In this document: piece after piece, positions 16,386 through 24,803 of the stretch
Position numbering within the stretch: position 1 is the stretch's first letter
How the letters are laid out: every line of letters begins with the position of its first letter
Assembly: GCA_016184115.1 (NCBI GenBank)
Contig: JACPDH010000052.1
Location: 1-64,000, forward strand
Length of the DNA: 64,000 nucleotides
Direction: 5' to 3'
Source: Acidobacteriota bacterium
GTDB lineage: Bacteria; Acidobacteriota; Thermoanaerobaculia; Gp7-AA8
Translations under genes and position numbers: made by a program
The notes under the pieces: generated by a model
What the model was told of the DNA's origin: nothing
The model's database searches: none
The model's input: only the letters and a program-made list of their open reading frames with translations

Positions 16386-17408
16386 TTACTTCTCGCGCTC
16401 GAGCACGAAGTCTGCAGCGAACTCGAGCGCCTCGCGCGCCGGCGAGGGAGTGAATTCCGCAAGGCACTCCTTGCACCCATCGGCAAAGCGGCGCGCGATT
16501 GCGCGCGTCTCTTCGATCGCGTCGTAGTGGGCCACGATCCGCTGGATCTCTTCGGCGGGCGCCTCGTCGAATGTACCGGTACGAAGGACGGACTCGATCT
16601 TGCGCCGCTCCGCGTCGTTGGCGCGAGGAAGAGCGAGGATCACAGGGAGCGTGACCTTACCATCCTTCAAATCCGCGAGCACGGGTTTGCCGAGCATCGC
16701 CTCGTTCGACGTGAAGTCGAGCAGGTCGTCGACGATCTGAAACGCAATGCCGAGCTTGTAGCCGTAATCCCAGAGCTTCTGCTGGCGTGAGGCTTCGAGC
16801 CCGACGAGCATCGCGGGGACGCGCGCACTCGCGCCGAACAATGCGGCAGTCTTCCGGCCGACGAGATCGAAGTACTCGTCTGTTGTCAGGTCCGACCTGC
16901 CGTTGTTCTGCAGACCGAGGATCTCCCCCTCGGTCAGGTCGATCGTCGCGGCGCAAAGCATCTGAACGATCGACAGGTCGCCGACCTCCAGACCCATCCG
17001 GATTGCATGGAGGTAGAGATAGTCACCGATCAGCACCGACAGGTGGTTGCCCCACTTGTAGTTGATCGACGGGCGGCCCCGCCGCACCGCGGAGTCGTCG
17101 ATGATGTCGTCGTGGATCAACGACGCGGTATGGATGAACTCGACAAGTGCGCCAAAGACGACGTCCTGACGCCCCTCATACCCGAGCATCTTCGCGACGA
17201 GGAGAAGGAGCGTCGGGCGCAGCCGCTTTCCCCCCCCTTCGAGGACGTGGTCCGCTACTTCCTGAATCGTCCGGATCGGCGAACGAAACCCGTCCTGCAG
17301 CTCCTGCTCGACCAGCTCGAGCTTGGGCGCGATGAGCTCGAAGGCCTGCGCGATCGGAGAGCCGGCGGCGACAGTTTCGGCGAGTGTGGAGGAGCCGGGG
17401 CTACTCAC
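16386..17408 (-). CDS. ispB: long-chain polyprenyl diphosphate synthase
   Basis: Makes the long prenyl tail of respiratory quinone from allylic diphosphate and IPP. The 340 residues are normal for octaprenyl/heptaprenyl synthases. Motifs are GGGKRLRPTLLLL (near 58-70), the first aspartate-rich motif HDDIIDD (near 96-102), and the second, FQIVDDLLD, near 219-227 with GKPVLADLKDGK after it. The longer chain class is suggested by the absence of the CMDD form and by small residues before the first motif. The start is GTG 17408, with TATCCT ending 7 bases upstream; an ATG start is not available in this frame close by. YajQ lies directly upstream on the same strand. Confidence 0.93.
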   Translation of the reverse strand: MSSPGSSTLAETVAAGSPIAQAFELIAPKLELVEQELQDGFRSPIRTIQEVADHVLEGGGKRLRPTLLLLVAKMLGYEGRQDVVFGALVEFIHTASLIHDDIIDDSAVRRGRPSINYKWGNHLSVLIGDYLYLHAIRMGLEVGDLSIVQMLCAATIDLTEGEILGLQNNGRSDLTTDEYFDLVGRKTAALFGASARVPAMLVGLEASRQQKLWDYGYKLGIAFQIVDDLLDFTSNEAMLGKPVLADLKDGKVTLPVILALPRANDAERRKIESVLRTGTFDEAPAEEIQRIVAHYDAIEETRAIARRFADGCKECLAEFTPSPAREALEFAADFVLEREK

Positions 17409-17415
17409 GTGGCAA

Positions 17416-17421
17416 AGGATA
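17416..17421 (-). promoter_or_regulatory. -10 element of ispB (leaderless, GTG start)
   Basis: TATCCT on the minus strand, 7 bases before GTG 17408. This supports the GTG as the true start. Confidence 0.4.
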
Positions 17422-17461
17422 AACGATTCATGAGAGTTAAGAAAGGCGACCGGCTTGCCGG

Positions 17462-17959
17462 TCAGCGGTAATTCACGAACTGGAGCGGCGCGCCGAAATC
17501 GCCATCGCGAAGCAGCTGGATGACCTTTTGCAAGTCGTCGCGATTCTTGCCGGCGACTCTCACCTGATCGCCCTGGATCGATGCCTGAACCTTGAGCTTC
17601 GTCTCCTTGATCGCCTTGACGATCGCCTTCGCCTTGTCCGAGTCGATCCCCTGGATCAGCTTCACGCGCTGCTTCACCGTTCCCATCGAGGCGGCGTCGA
17701 CCTTCTGGTAGTCGAGAGACTTGAGGTGGACCTTTCGCTTCACGAGGCGTCCTTCGAGTACGTCGCGGACGCTCTTGAGCTTCACCTCGTCGTCACTCGA
17801 GAGAAGGATCTCCGACTCCTTTTCCTTCAGCTCGATCTCCGACTTGCTTCCCTTGAAATCGAAGCGCGTTTCGATCTCCTTCTTCGCCTGAAGGATCGCA
17901 TTCGCGACCTCCTGCATGTCGAGCTTCGAAACCACGTCGAACGAGTTTTCCTGCGCCAT
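17462..17959 (-). CDS. yajQ: YajQ family (UPF0234) nucleotide-binding protein
   Basis: A 165-residue cytoplasmic protein of the YajQ/DUF520 family. Some members bind c-di-GMP or nucleotides and act with transcription factors; the exact role here is unknown. The family start MAQENSFDVVSKLDMQEV and the DFKGSKSEIEL segment are clear, as is the C-terminal DFGAPLQFVNYR. The open frame extends upstream of 17959, but that stretch is low-complexity and out of family, so ATG 17959 is used. Confidence 0.93.
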   Translation of the reverse strand: MAQENSFDVVSKLDMQEVANAILQAKKEIETRFDFKGSKSEIELKEKESEILLSSDDEVKLKSVRDVLEGRLVKRKVHLKSLDYQKVDAASMGTVKQRVKLIQGIDSDKAKAIVKAIKETKLKVQASIQGDQVRVAGKNRDDLQKVIQLLRDGDFGAPLQFVNYR

Positions 17960-18093
17960 ATTGCGTCGGTCTCCTGCCGGCGGGGCACCCGGTCGCCGGG
18001 CCTTTCCGCAGGCCAGCGCATTGTAGTCAGCTCGCGCCGGGAAATCGACAGGCATCTCCCGCAGCCAGCGGAGAGGAATGGCGCCGGCGCGGG

Positions 18094-18708
18094 TCAATTC
18101 CGTACGATGTCGGCGCCGGGAGGTGCAACGAAGCGAAAGCTCTCCGGCCCTGACGCCGACGGAACGAACCGCGTCAGCTCGAACGATGTCCGGTTTCCCT
18201 GCGAATCGACATAGCGAAGCAGCGAGAGCCGTCCGTCCTTGCCTTCTTCCACCACGATCTCCGCGAGCATGCCGTCCGGCTTGCGCGACTTGAGGGTCGT
18301 CTTCCGGCCGCTCTTCGTCACGGTAAAGCTCGACTCGATACGCGCCGGATCGGAAAGCGCGAAGAAGGGGAGCGCCGCCCGCTCGTCCGGCGTGAGCTCG
18401 TGAACAGTGACCTGGCGATCGGCGGGCACCCAAAGCCACGACGTCGTACCGTCGAACACGAACTCCTTCGTCTCGGGAGTCGTGTAGCGCCACCTCATCG
18501 AAGGAAGAGGGCCGAACACCACGCTCCCTTGTTCGATCGTCTCCTTCTTGTACCCCTTTGGAAGGAACTTGTGCACGAACTGTGCGGAGTTGCCTTCGCA
18601 ACTTCGCAGCACCGCAGTCACGCGAGCGGCCGCTTCGCCGGCAGCATGCATCGGGAGCGCGACGCTCAACGCAAGCACGACCGCCACAAGCAGTCCGTCA
18701 CGCCTCAC
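18094..18708 (-). CDS. lolA: outer-membrane lipoprotein carrier LolA-like protein
   Basis: Periplasmic chaperone that carries lipoproteins from LolCDE to the outer membrane. The 204 residues include a signal peptide (1-23, ending MHAAG). Family features are the FVHKF opening strand, the PLPSMRWRY block, the DGTTSWLWVPADRQV strand pair near residues 88-102, and a C-terminal ELTRFVPSASGP strand. It overlaps the upstream small gene by 4 bases (ATGA). Supports a Lol system and therefore an outer membrane. Sequence identity in this family is low, so a related LolA-fold lipid carrier is possible. Confidence 0.8.
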   Translation of the reverse strand: MRRDGLLVAVVLALSVALPMHAAGEAAARVTAVLRSCEGNSAQFVHKFLPKGYKKETIEQGSVVFGPLPSMRWRYTTPETKEFVFDGTTSWLWVPADRQVTVHELTPDERAALPFFALSDPARIESSFTVTKSGRKTTLKSRKPDGMLAEIVVEEGKDGRLSLLRYVDSQGNRTSFELTRFVPSASGPESFRFVAPPGADIVRN

Positions 18709-19067
18709 AGTTTCTCGACCTCGATGGCGATGACGGCAGAACTGACGACGAAGACTCGCTGCAATTTCATTTCATCGAGCGGCGTAATGTAGAACCCCGA
18801 GGCGATGGGGTTGTAGTCGTGCGTCATCCCGCGGAGGACCTCACCGTCTGCGAATTCGACCGACACAACCGACCCGTTTGCCAACGGCGGTTCACCCTCT
18901 GGTGCCTTCTCACGACGAAAGAAGACTGCTTTCAGCTCGTCGAACGGTACGTTGAGCTCGCCTGCGGTGACGTTTCTCCGGTCGAGATCGATCGAGGGAG
19001 CCGATTCTTCGCGCATCGTCCGGCCATCGCGAAAGTGCAGTACGACTGCTGTCTGTGGATTCTCCAT
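18705..19067 (-). CDS. small conserved-looking protein of unknown function
   Basis: A 120-residue cytoplasmic protein without signal peptide or membrane segment. It has two similar beta-type motifs, VVLHFRDGRTMREE near residue 8 and VSVEFADGEVLRGMT near 68, separated by DRRNVTAGELNVPFDELKAV, which suggests a duplicated small beta-barrel. It lies between the KdsD-like isomerase (9 bases upstream) and lolA (4-base overlap), so it is co-transcribed with envelope genes. No function can be assigned. Confidence 0.7.
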   Translation of the reverse strand: MENPQTAVVLHFRDGRTMREESAPSIDLDRRNVTAGELNVPFDELKAVFFRREKAPEGEPPLANGSVVSVEFADGEVLRGMTHDYNPIASGFYITPLDEMKLQRVFVVSSAVIAIEVEKL

Positions 19068-19076
19068 GCGTGTACC

Positions 19077-20078
19077 TCAGAAGAGCTCGAGTCCCCAGAG
19101 ATCGTGCAGATGCAGGATCCCTTCCACCCGGCGCGCGTCGTCAACGATGAAGAGCGACGTGATCTTCCGCTCCTCCATGACCTGGAGCGCCGCGGAGGCG
19201 AGCTCGTCCGACGCGATGATGTACGGGTTTGGTTTGCAGCACTCACCGCCCGTCCGCTGGAGAATCGCTTCGTCGCGTTCGATGAGGCGGCGGAGATCTC
19301 CGTCCGAGATTACCCCTCGAAGGCTTCCGTCGGCATTCGTCACCGCGGCGATACCGAAACCCTTCTTCGACATCTCGTAGATGACGTCGCGCATCGGCCG
19401 GTCAGCGGCAACGAGCGGAATCGCATCTCCGGTATGCATCAAGTCGCGGACGCGAAGGAAGCGCTTTCCGAGTTTGCCTCCCGGATGGAGTATCGCGAAG
19501 TCTTCTTCGCGGAATCCCTTGCTGACAAGGAGCGCCATCGCCAGCGCATCCCCGAGGGCGAGCGTCGCCGTGGTCGACGCCGTTGGCGCAAGTCCGAGCG
19601 GGCACGCCTCTTCGCGGATCGCCGCCGAAAGGTGGATGTCGGCGTTGCGTGCGAGCGTCGACGCGGGCTTTCCCGTGATCGCGATCAACTTCGCTCCAAG
19701 TCGCTTGATCGGCTCGAGAAGCCGCACGATCTCTTCCGCCTCTCCAGAGAACGAGACGGCGAGCACGATGTCGCCCGCCACCACCATTCCGAGATCGCCG
19801 TGAACAGCCTCCGCCGGGTGAAGGAAGAACGACGGAGTGCCGGTCGATGCGAGCGTCGCGGAGATCTTGCGGCAGATGATCCCCGACTTGCCCATACCCA
19901 TCGAGACGACGCGGCCCTTGCTCCGAAGGATCAGCTCGACCGCCTCTACGAATTCGCTTCCGAGATGCTCGAGCAGACCCGCGATCGCGGCGGCTTCGAC
20001 CTCGATGACGCGACGCGCTTCGCGAATGGCGGGGTGATTCGAGAGGTCGATCAGGACCTCGGGGCTCGATTGGCTCAT
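19077..20078 (-). CDS. kdsD: D-arabinose-5-phosphate isomerase (KpsF/GutQ/KdsD)
   Basis: Interconverts ribulose 5-phosphate and arabinose 5-phosphate, the first step of Kdo synthesis for LPS. From ATG 20078 the protein is 333 residues. A SIS domain covers about residues 30-180 (GRVVSMGMGKSG, STGTPSFFLHPAEA, HGDLGMV). Two CBS domains follow from about 200 to 333 (VRDLMHTGDAIPLV; LRGVISDGDLRRL). The frame is open to 20192, but those 38 residues have no family similarity, and a TAGAAT box ends 10 bases before ATG 20078. It is grouped with lptFG upstream and lolA downstream, all envelope genes. Confidence 0.94.
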   Translation of the reverse strand: MSQSSPEVLIDLSNHPAIREARRVIEVEAAAIAGLLEHLGSEFVEAVELILRSKGRVVSMGMGKSGIICRKISATLASTGTPSFFLHPAEAVHGDLGMVVAGDIVLAVSFSGEAEEIVRLLEPIKRLGAKLIAITGKPASTLARNADIHLSAAIREEACPLGLAPTASTTATLALGDALAMALLVSKGFREEDFAILHPGGKLGKRFLRVRDLMHTGDAIPLVAADRPMRDVIYEMSKKGFGIAAVTNADGSLRGVISDGDLRRLIERDEAILQRTGGECCKPNPYIIASDELASAALQVMEERKITSLFIVDDARRVEGILHLHDLWGLELF

Positions 20079-20128
20079 GCAGGTTTCGATTCTAGCGCGT
20101 GCCGCGGCTTTCGCAAGCCGGGTCGCGT

Positions 20129-22465
20129 TCAGGTCTCGGCGTGTACGAAAAGATAGACCGCGGCGATGATGAATAGGACGTTCGCACTCCACGCTGAAAG
20201 GAGCGCGGGGAGGTTTCCGACTTCACCGAATTTCGTGAAGACCCCATACACGGCCCAGTAGACGAACGCGAGGAAAAGTGCGACTCCTACGCCGTAGAGC
20301 GCGCCGCGCTTTCCAATGCGGAACGAGAAGGGGAGCGCGATCAACGCCATCACCAGGCTCACGAACGGCCACGCCGTCTTCTGATAGAGCTGAACGCGCA
20401 ATTCCTCCGAGGAGTAGCCGGAGATCTCGAGATCGTGGAGGTAACGTCGCAGCTCGGCGTAGGTCATCTGGTTCGGCAGTTTGAAATCGGAGGTGAAGTA
20501 CTCCGGCCGCTCCGGATAGTGAAGCCTCACAGGCGAGTCGATCGGCGTGAATGACGCGCCGCCATGGTCGTCGAACGACCGAACCCAGCCATTCACGAAC
20601 ACCCAGCCCGATCCGTCAAACCGAGCCTCCTCGGCGTACACCCGGCGCGTGATGCGCATCTCGACCGGATCAAACTCGAGGACCTGGACCTGCGAGAGGG
20701 CTTTTGCGATCTTATCGTACGAAAGGAAGTTGAAGAGGTAGCGACCCTTGCCAAACACCCATTGGCGCTGCTCCCACGTGACGCTCCTTCGCATCGGCTT
20801 GCCCTTGATCTGGCTTTTCAGTGACGCGACTTTTTCGTTGTTGTACGGGAGCGCGAAATCGAGAAGGAGATAGGCGAAACCCGACGCAATCGTCGCAACC
20901 ACGATTACAGGCAACGCCAACCGGTACAGCGACACTCCGGTCGCCTTCATCGCCGTGACTTCACTCGTGCGCGAAAGCATGCCAAAGCAAATCAGAGTTC
21001 CGGCGAGTATCGAGATCGGGATCGTTTTGTCGAGAACGACCAGGGTGAGGTTCCGGTAGTACTCCACCACGATCTCGACCGGTATCTTGTTCTCCGCGAT
21101 GTCTCCAGCCATCTCGGAGTAGTCGATCACCATCTGCAGCACGACCACCGAGAGCACGATGAAGAACACCGTCTGCACGAATAGCCGCAGGACATATCGA
21201 TCGAGAATGTTCGGGAATCGGACGTCGATGCGCGAGAGGATTCCACCTTCGTCGTCTCCGCGGCTGCGACGAGAGCGAAGATGAATATGAAGACGGTCGA
21301 GAGCAGTCTGAACCCAGGTGCCGAATCGCCCAGGCCCGGAGGAGGCGCCTGCGTCGCGGCTGACCCTTCGAAGGAGATAGAGGCCGAGGGCGATCAGGAC
21401 GAAGTTCGGAATCCACATTCCGAGCCAGGCCGGAACCTGGCCTGTCCGGGCCATTTCTTCGCCATTCGACATCAGAAGGTAATAGACCAGAATCACACCG
21501 ATACTTAAAGTGAAGCCTGAGCTTTTGCCTCCTCGCTTGTTCGTAATTCCCAAGGGAAGAGCTACGAGGCCGAATGCGAGGCATGCGAACGGAATCGAGA
21601 GCTTCTTGTGAAGCTCGACGTGAATCAGCCGTAAATCCTCGGCGGCGTACTTGCGATCGGGGTTTGCCCGATTGCGCTCGGCTTCCTCGATGAGCTCGAC
21701 AGCGGTCATCGACTTTCTGTCGCGCGAGACCGGCCTCTGGGGTCCCGAGAACTGGTCCGGGAGGAGGATCCGCTGCGTCGCGTTGCGGACGCGATCGTAG
21801 CGGGAAGGGTTCTGGATCGCGAAGAAGTGGTTCTCGGCGTCGTGAAGCTCGACCCAGACCTGTTTAGTGCCAGGAGTCGTCGTGAGCCTGCCGGTGCGCG
21901 CGACGATGATCTGCTGGCGATCAGGGCTGGTCGTGTCCGAGATGAACACGCCGCTCCATTCGCCATTCGGAGCGACGTCGTTTACGTAGATCACGCGGTC
22001 TGCATACTCGTCATAGAAGACGCGCGGCCGGATCTCCCGCTCGACGCTCGAAGAGAAAATCTCCGCCTGGAGCGATCGGAACGCCTTGTTGCCCCAGGGA
22101 GTCACGTAGTTCGTCATCCAGACATTCAAGAGGAAGATCGCGAACGACACGTAAAACACGGGCCGATAGATCACTCGAGTCGAAACCCCGACTGACCTCA
22201 TCGCGATGATCTCGGAGTCCGACGAAAGCCGACCCACGGCGATCAGCACGCCGAACAGGAGGGCCATCGGGATCGTCAGGACGACGATGTGCGGGAGTGA
22301 GAGAAGGAGGAGTTGGAGGACTGTGGATGCCGGAAGCGAGCGTCGGATGATCATCTCCGCCATCTTGAACAATGTGTTCATGAGGATGACGAAGGTGTAG
22401 AAGCAGAAGCCGAGGAAGGTCGGTCCGATGATCTCCTTGACGATGTAGCGGCTGAGAATGCGCAT
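20129..22465 (-). CDS. lptFG: LptF-LptG fusion, LPS export permease
   Basis: The permease of the LPS exporter, normally two proteins (LptF and LptG of ~360 residues each) working with the ATPase LptB. Here one 778-residue chain holds both. The first YjgP/YjgQ unit spans about residues 1-370, starting ILSRYIVKEIIGPTF, with a periplasmic beta-jellyroll near 130-260 and closing helices. A basic linker at about 370-420 (LHIHLRSRRSRGDDEGG) is followed by a second unit from about 430, starting ILDRYVLRLFVQTVFF, with its own jellyroll (RYLFNFLSYDKI, RRVYAEEARFDG) and last helices to 778. No stop or start is needed between halves. The promoter lies at 22552-22580. The architecture is plain from sequence; that it works as one chain is inference. 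Confidence 0.92.
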   Translation of the reverse strand: MRILSRYIVKEIIGPTFLGFCFYTFVILMNTLFKMAEMIIRRSLPASTVLQLLLLSLPHIVVLTIPMALLFGVLIAVGRLSSDSEIIAMRSVGVSTRVIYRPVFYVSFAIFLLNVWMTNYVTPWGNKAFRSLQAEIFSSSVEREIRPRVFYDEYADRVIYVNDVAPNGEWSGVFISDTTSPDRQQIIVARTGRLTTTPGTKQVWVELHDAENHFFAIQNPSRYDRVRNATQRILLPDQFSGPQRPVSRDRKSMTAVELIEEAERNRANPDRKYAAEDLRLIHVELHKKLSIPFACLAFGLVALPLGITNKRGGKSSGFTLSIGVILVYYLLMSNGEEMARTGQVPAWLGMWIPNFVLIALGLYLLRRVSRDAGASSGPGRFGTWVQTALDRLHIHLRSRRSRGDDEGGILSRIDVRFPNILDRYVLRLFVQTVFFIVLSVVVLQMVIDYSEMAGDIAENKIPVEIVVEYYRNLTLVVLDKTIPISILAGTLICFGMLSRTSEVTAMKATGVSLYRLALPVIVVATIASGFAYLLLDFALPYNNEKVASLKSQIKGKPMRRSVTWEQRQWVFGKGRYLFNFLSYDKIAKALSQVQVLEFDPVEMRITRRVYAEEARFDGSGWVFVNGWVRSFDDHGGASFTPIDSPVRLHYPERPEYFTSDFKLPNQMTYAELRRYLHDLEISGYSSEELRVQLYQKTAWPFVSLVMALIALPFSFRIGKRGALYGVGVALFLAFVYWAVYGVFTKFGEVGNLPALLSAWSANVLFIIAAVYLFVHAET

Positions 22466-22551
22466 CGCGGCTCGGGCGCCAAGTGTAAGCGATTCAAGGA
22501 GGCAGGGTCGAGCCGAGCGTAGCGGGTTCGGAGCTTTCCACAGAGTCCTAT

Positions 22552-22580
22552 AAGATAGATTATGTGAACTATACTATCAA
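22552..22580 (-). promoter_or_regulatory. sigma-70-type promoter of lptFG in an AT-rich patch
   Basis: On the minus strand TTGATA (22575-22580), a 17-base spacer and TATCTT (22552-22557). The ~45-base AT-rich island stands out from the GC-rich surroundings. The predicted leader is about 80 bases, unlike the leaderless genes elsewhere in the window. Confidence 0.55.
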
Positions 22581-22599
22581 ACGAAAGGCAACTGCGCCC

Positions 22600-23499
22600 T
22601 TACGTGTCGATCTCCTTCTCGAGGCGCTCGACCAGCTGCTTCAGCGCATCGACAACCTCTCGCTTCTCCACCTGCGACTTCTTGAACGTCATGTTGAGGC
22701 TAAACGGGAGCGCCTTGTCTTTGATCTGAAATACGAAGTTCCTCGGTCGCCCGGGTCCCTTCGCCGTCTCGGCGCCACGCGTCTCCTTCCGGAGATCGTC
22801 GCGCCCGAGCTCACCTGAAGCGACGCGGAGCACGAGCTGCTCCATCTCCTCTTCGCTTCCGGCCCGCGCGATCTGGACCAGCACCGACTTGCTGCTGATC
22901 CCCTTCTCACGGCAGAGATCGCGAATCGCATCGGGGATCTCGGCGAGCAACAGGCTCTCGGTGACCGTCGTCCGCGACTTCGAGAGTACCTGAGCGATCT
23001 TCTCGTGCGTGTAGCCAAGGCGCTCCTGGAGTGCGACGATACCCTCGGCTTCCTCGAACGCCGTCAGGTCCTTCCGCTGCATATTTTCGATAAGCGCGAT
23101 CTCCATGACCTCGCGCTCGTCGATGTCGAGCTCGATCGCCGGGATCTCCTCGAGGCCGGCCAGCTCGGCGGCGCGGTATCGGCGCTCCCCTGAGACGATC
23201 TGATAGAGGTTCGGTCCGACCGACCGGACCAGGATTGGCTCCAGAACGCCTTTCTCGCGGATCGATGCCGAAAGCTCTTCGAGATCGCCGAGGTTCTGAC
23301 GCGGCTGATCGGGATTGGCCTCGATCATCGACATCGGAATCATCGACCCGATGCCAGTCGACGAGCGGCGCGCCAGCTCCTCGACATAATGTGCGTCGTG
23401 CCTCATCCTCGCGCGTTCGGGAAGTCCCCTCTTCATCCTCGTCCTTTTCTTCGTCTCGATTTCATCAGCAACGCCGTCGAGCGCGGGCAGCTCAGACAC
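22600..23499 (-). CDS. parB: chromosome partitioning protein ParB
   Basis: CTP-dependent DNA clamp that loads at parS near the origin and works with ParA. It has 299 residues: a basic N-terminal region, the ParB/Srx-type domain (residues ~50-140: IEANPDQPRQ, GERRYRAAELAG, ALIENMQRKDL), a helix-turn-helix region (TAFEEAEGI...TVTESLLLA) and a C-terminal dimer domain (QVEKREVVDALKQLVERL). The start is GTG 23499, overlapping the parA stop by 8 bases. No parS-like TGTTTCACGTGAAACA site was found by eye in the window. Confidence 0.95.
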   Translation of the reverse strand: MSELPALDGVADEIETKKRTRMKRGLPERARMRHDAHYVEELARRSSTGIGSMIPMSMIEANPDQPRQNLGDLEELSASIREKGVLEPILVRSVGPNLYQIVSGERRYRAAELAGLEEIPAIELDIDEREVMEIALIENMQRKDLTAFEEAEGIVALQERLGYTHEKIAQVLSKSRTTVTESLLLAEIPDAIRDLCREKGISSKSVLVQIARAGSEEEMEQLVLRVASGELGRDDLRKETRGAETAKGPGRPRNFVFQIKDKALPFSLNMTFKKSQVEKREVVDALKQLVERLEKEIDT

Positions 23500-24247
23500 G
23501 CGCGAGGATCTCCTCTGACAGCGAGTAGTACTCCATCGCCCCCGTCGACCTCGGTGCGAACGTGAAGATCGACTCCTTGTACGCGGGGCTCTCCTCGAGG
23601 CGGATCGACTTGCTGATCGTCGTCGTGAAGAGCATCTCGCCGAACACCTGCTGGATCTGGTCCTGAATGTCGCGCGCGAGCGTCGTACGTCGGTCGTGCA
23701 TCGTAATCACGACACCCAGCAGCTGCAGGTTCGGATTCGGGCGGGCCTTGATCTTCTCGATGGTCTCGAGGAGATCGTCGGTACCCTCCAGTGCGAAATA
23801 CGAAGACTGAATCGGAACCAGGACATGCGTCGACGCCACGAGCGCGTTCACGGTGATCATCCCGAGCGTCGGCGGAGTATCGATGAATACGTAGTCGTAT
23901 CCCGGAGCGACGTCCTTGAGTGCATCTTTGAGGCGGTACGGCCCATCGAGATCGCCGATGAGTTTCGACTCCAGCTTCGCGAGCGAAATCTTCGATGGAG
24001 CGATCGACAGATTCTCGAGGGGAGACTGGAGAATCACGTCGGCGACCGCGCACTCTTCTGCTACGAGCACGTCGTACATCGACCGCGTCACAGAGCGCGG
24101 ATCGATGTAGCTCATTGTCGAGTTGGCCTGCGGATCGAGGTCGACCAGCAGCGTCTTGAAGCCCTTGGTGGCTACAGCGGCGGCGAGATTGATGGCGGTG
24201 GTGGTCTTCCCCACCCCGCCCTTCTGGTTCGTGATCGCGATGATCAT
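23492..24247 (-). CDS. parA: chromosome partitioning ATPase ParA (Soj)
   Basis: MinD/ParA-type ATPase that binds DNA non-specifically and segregates ParB-bound origins. The 251 residues are typical of chromosomal Soj. The deviant Walker A motif KGGVGKTTTAINLA is at residues 9-22, followed by LLVDLDPQANST, and the Walker B-like segment YVFIDTPPTLG lies near 124-134. It lacks the N-terminal helix-turn-helix of plasmid type Ia ParA, which supports a chromosomal system. It is followed by parB with an 8-base overlap. Confidence 0.96.
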   Translation of the reverse strand: MIIAITNQKGGVGKTTTAINLAAAVATKGFKTLLVDLDPQANSTMSYIDPRSVTRSMYDVLVAEECAVADVILQSPLENLSIAPSKISLAKLESKLIGDLDGPYRLKDALKDVAPGYDYVFIDTPPTLGMITVNALVASTHVLVPIQSSYFALEGTDDLLETIEKIKARPNPNLQLLGVVITMHDRRTTLARDIQDQIQQVFGEMLFTTTISKSIRLEESPAYKESIFTFAPRSTGAMEYYSLSEEILARV

Positions 24248-24320
24248 TTCGGTTGCGCGGATTCTAGAGAAGGGATGCCGGACTGTCCAGTTACTGCGAG
24301 CCGGAACATGCGGTGAGGGT

Positions 24321-24803
24321 CTACATCTTGTACTTGCCGAGCTCTTCGGGGTTCAACTGCTCGAACCACTTCCGCACCTTTTCTTCTTCGGTGTCGTCGG
24401 GTGAGATCGTCTGAGCCTGGTCGAGGACGCTTTGATCGACGAATATCGGCGCGTCCGCGCGAAGCGCGAGCGCGATCGCGTCGCTTGGGCGTGCGTCGAT
24501 CTCCATCTCACGGTTCTCGACGTCGAGGAAGATGCGCGCGAAGAACGTGCTGTCCCGAAGATCGTTGACCACGACGCGCGACACGCGGAGACCGAGTGTC
24601 GTGAGGACGCTGTGAAACAGGTCATGTGTCAGCGGTCGCGGCGTCTCGAAGCTCTCGAGCTTCAGCGCGATGGCATTAGCCTCGAAGACCCCGACCCAGA
24701 TCGGGAGCATCGTCTTTTCGTCCTCATCCTTGAGAACGACGATTGGCGAGCTCGAGATCGGGTCGAGCATCAGACCCTTGACGCTCATGCGAACGAGCTT
24801 CAC
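24321..24803 (-). CDS. bifunctional nuclease family protein (DUF151)
   Basis: A 160-residue protein of the BFN/DUF151 family. Characterised members have DNase/RNase activity, though many bacterial ones are unstudied. Family segments are VLKDEDEKTMLPIWVG, the DARPSDAIALALRADAPIF block near residues 102-120 and FVDQSVLDQA. A UVR-like tail (EEEKVRKWFEQLNPEELGKYKM region) ends the protein. The ATG overlaps the miaB stop by 4 bases, making it the last gene of the long rpoN-PTS-miaB run. Confidence 0.85.
   Translation of the reverse strand: MKLVRMSVKGLMLDPISSSPIVVLKDEDEKTMLPIWVGVFEANAIALKLESFETPRPLTHDLFHSVLTTLGLRVSRVVVNDLRDSTFFARIFLDVENREMEIDARPSDAIALALRADAPIFVDQSVLDQAQTISPDDTEEEKVRKWFEQLNPEELGKYKM

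Noticed and set aside
18558-20156. 532-codon plus-strand ORF
   Set aside because: Antisense to lolA, the small unknown gene and kdsD, all of which have clear family signatures or operon fit.
22466-24320. parS site near parAB
   Set aside because: No sequence close to TGTTTCACGTGAAACA seen here or elsewhere in the window by eye; a computed search would be needed.
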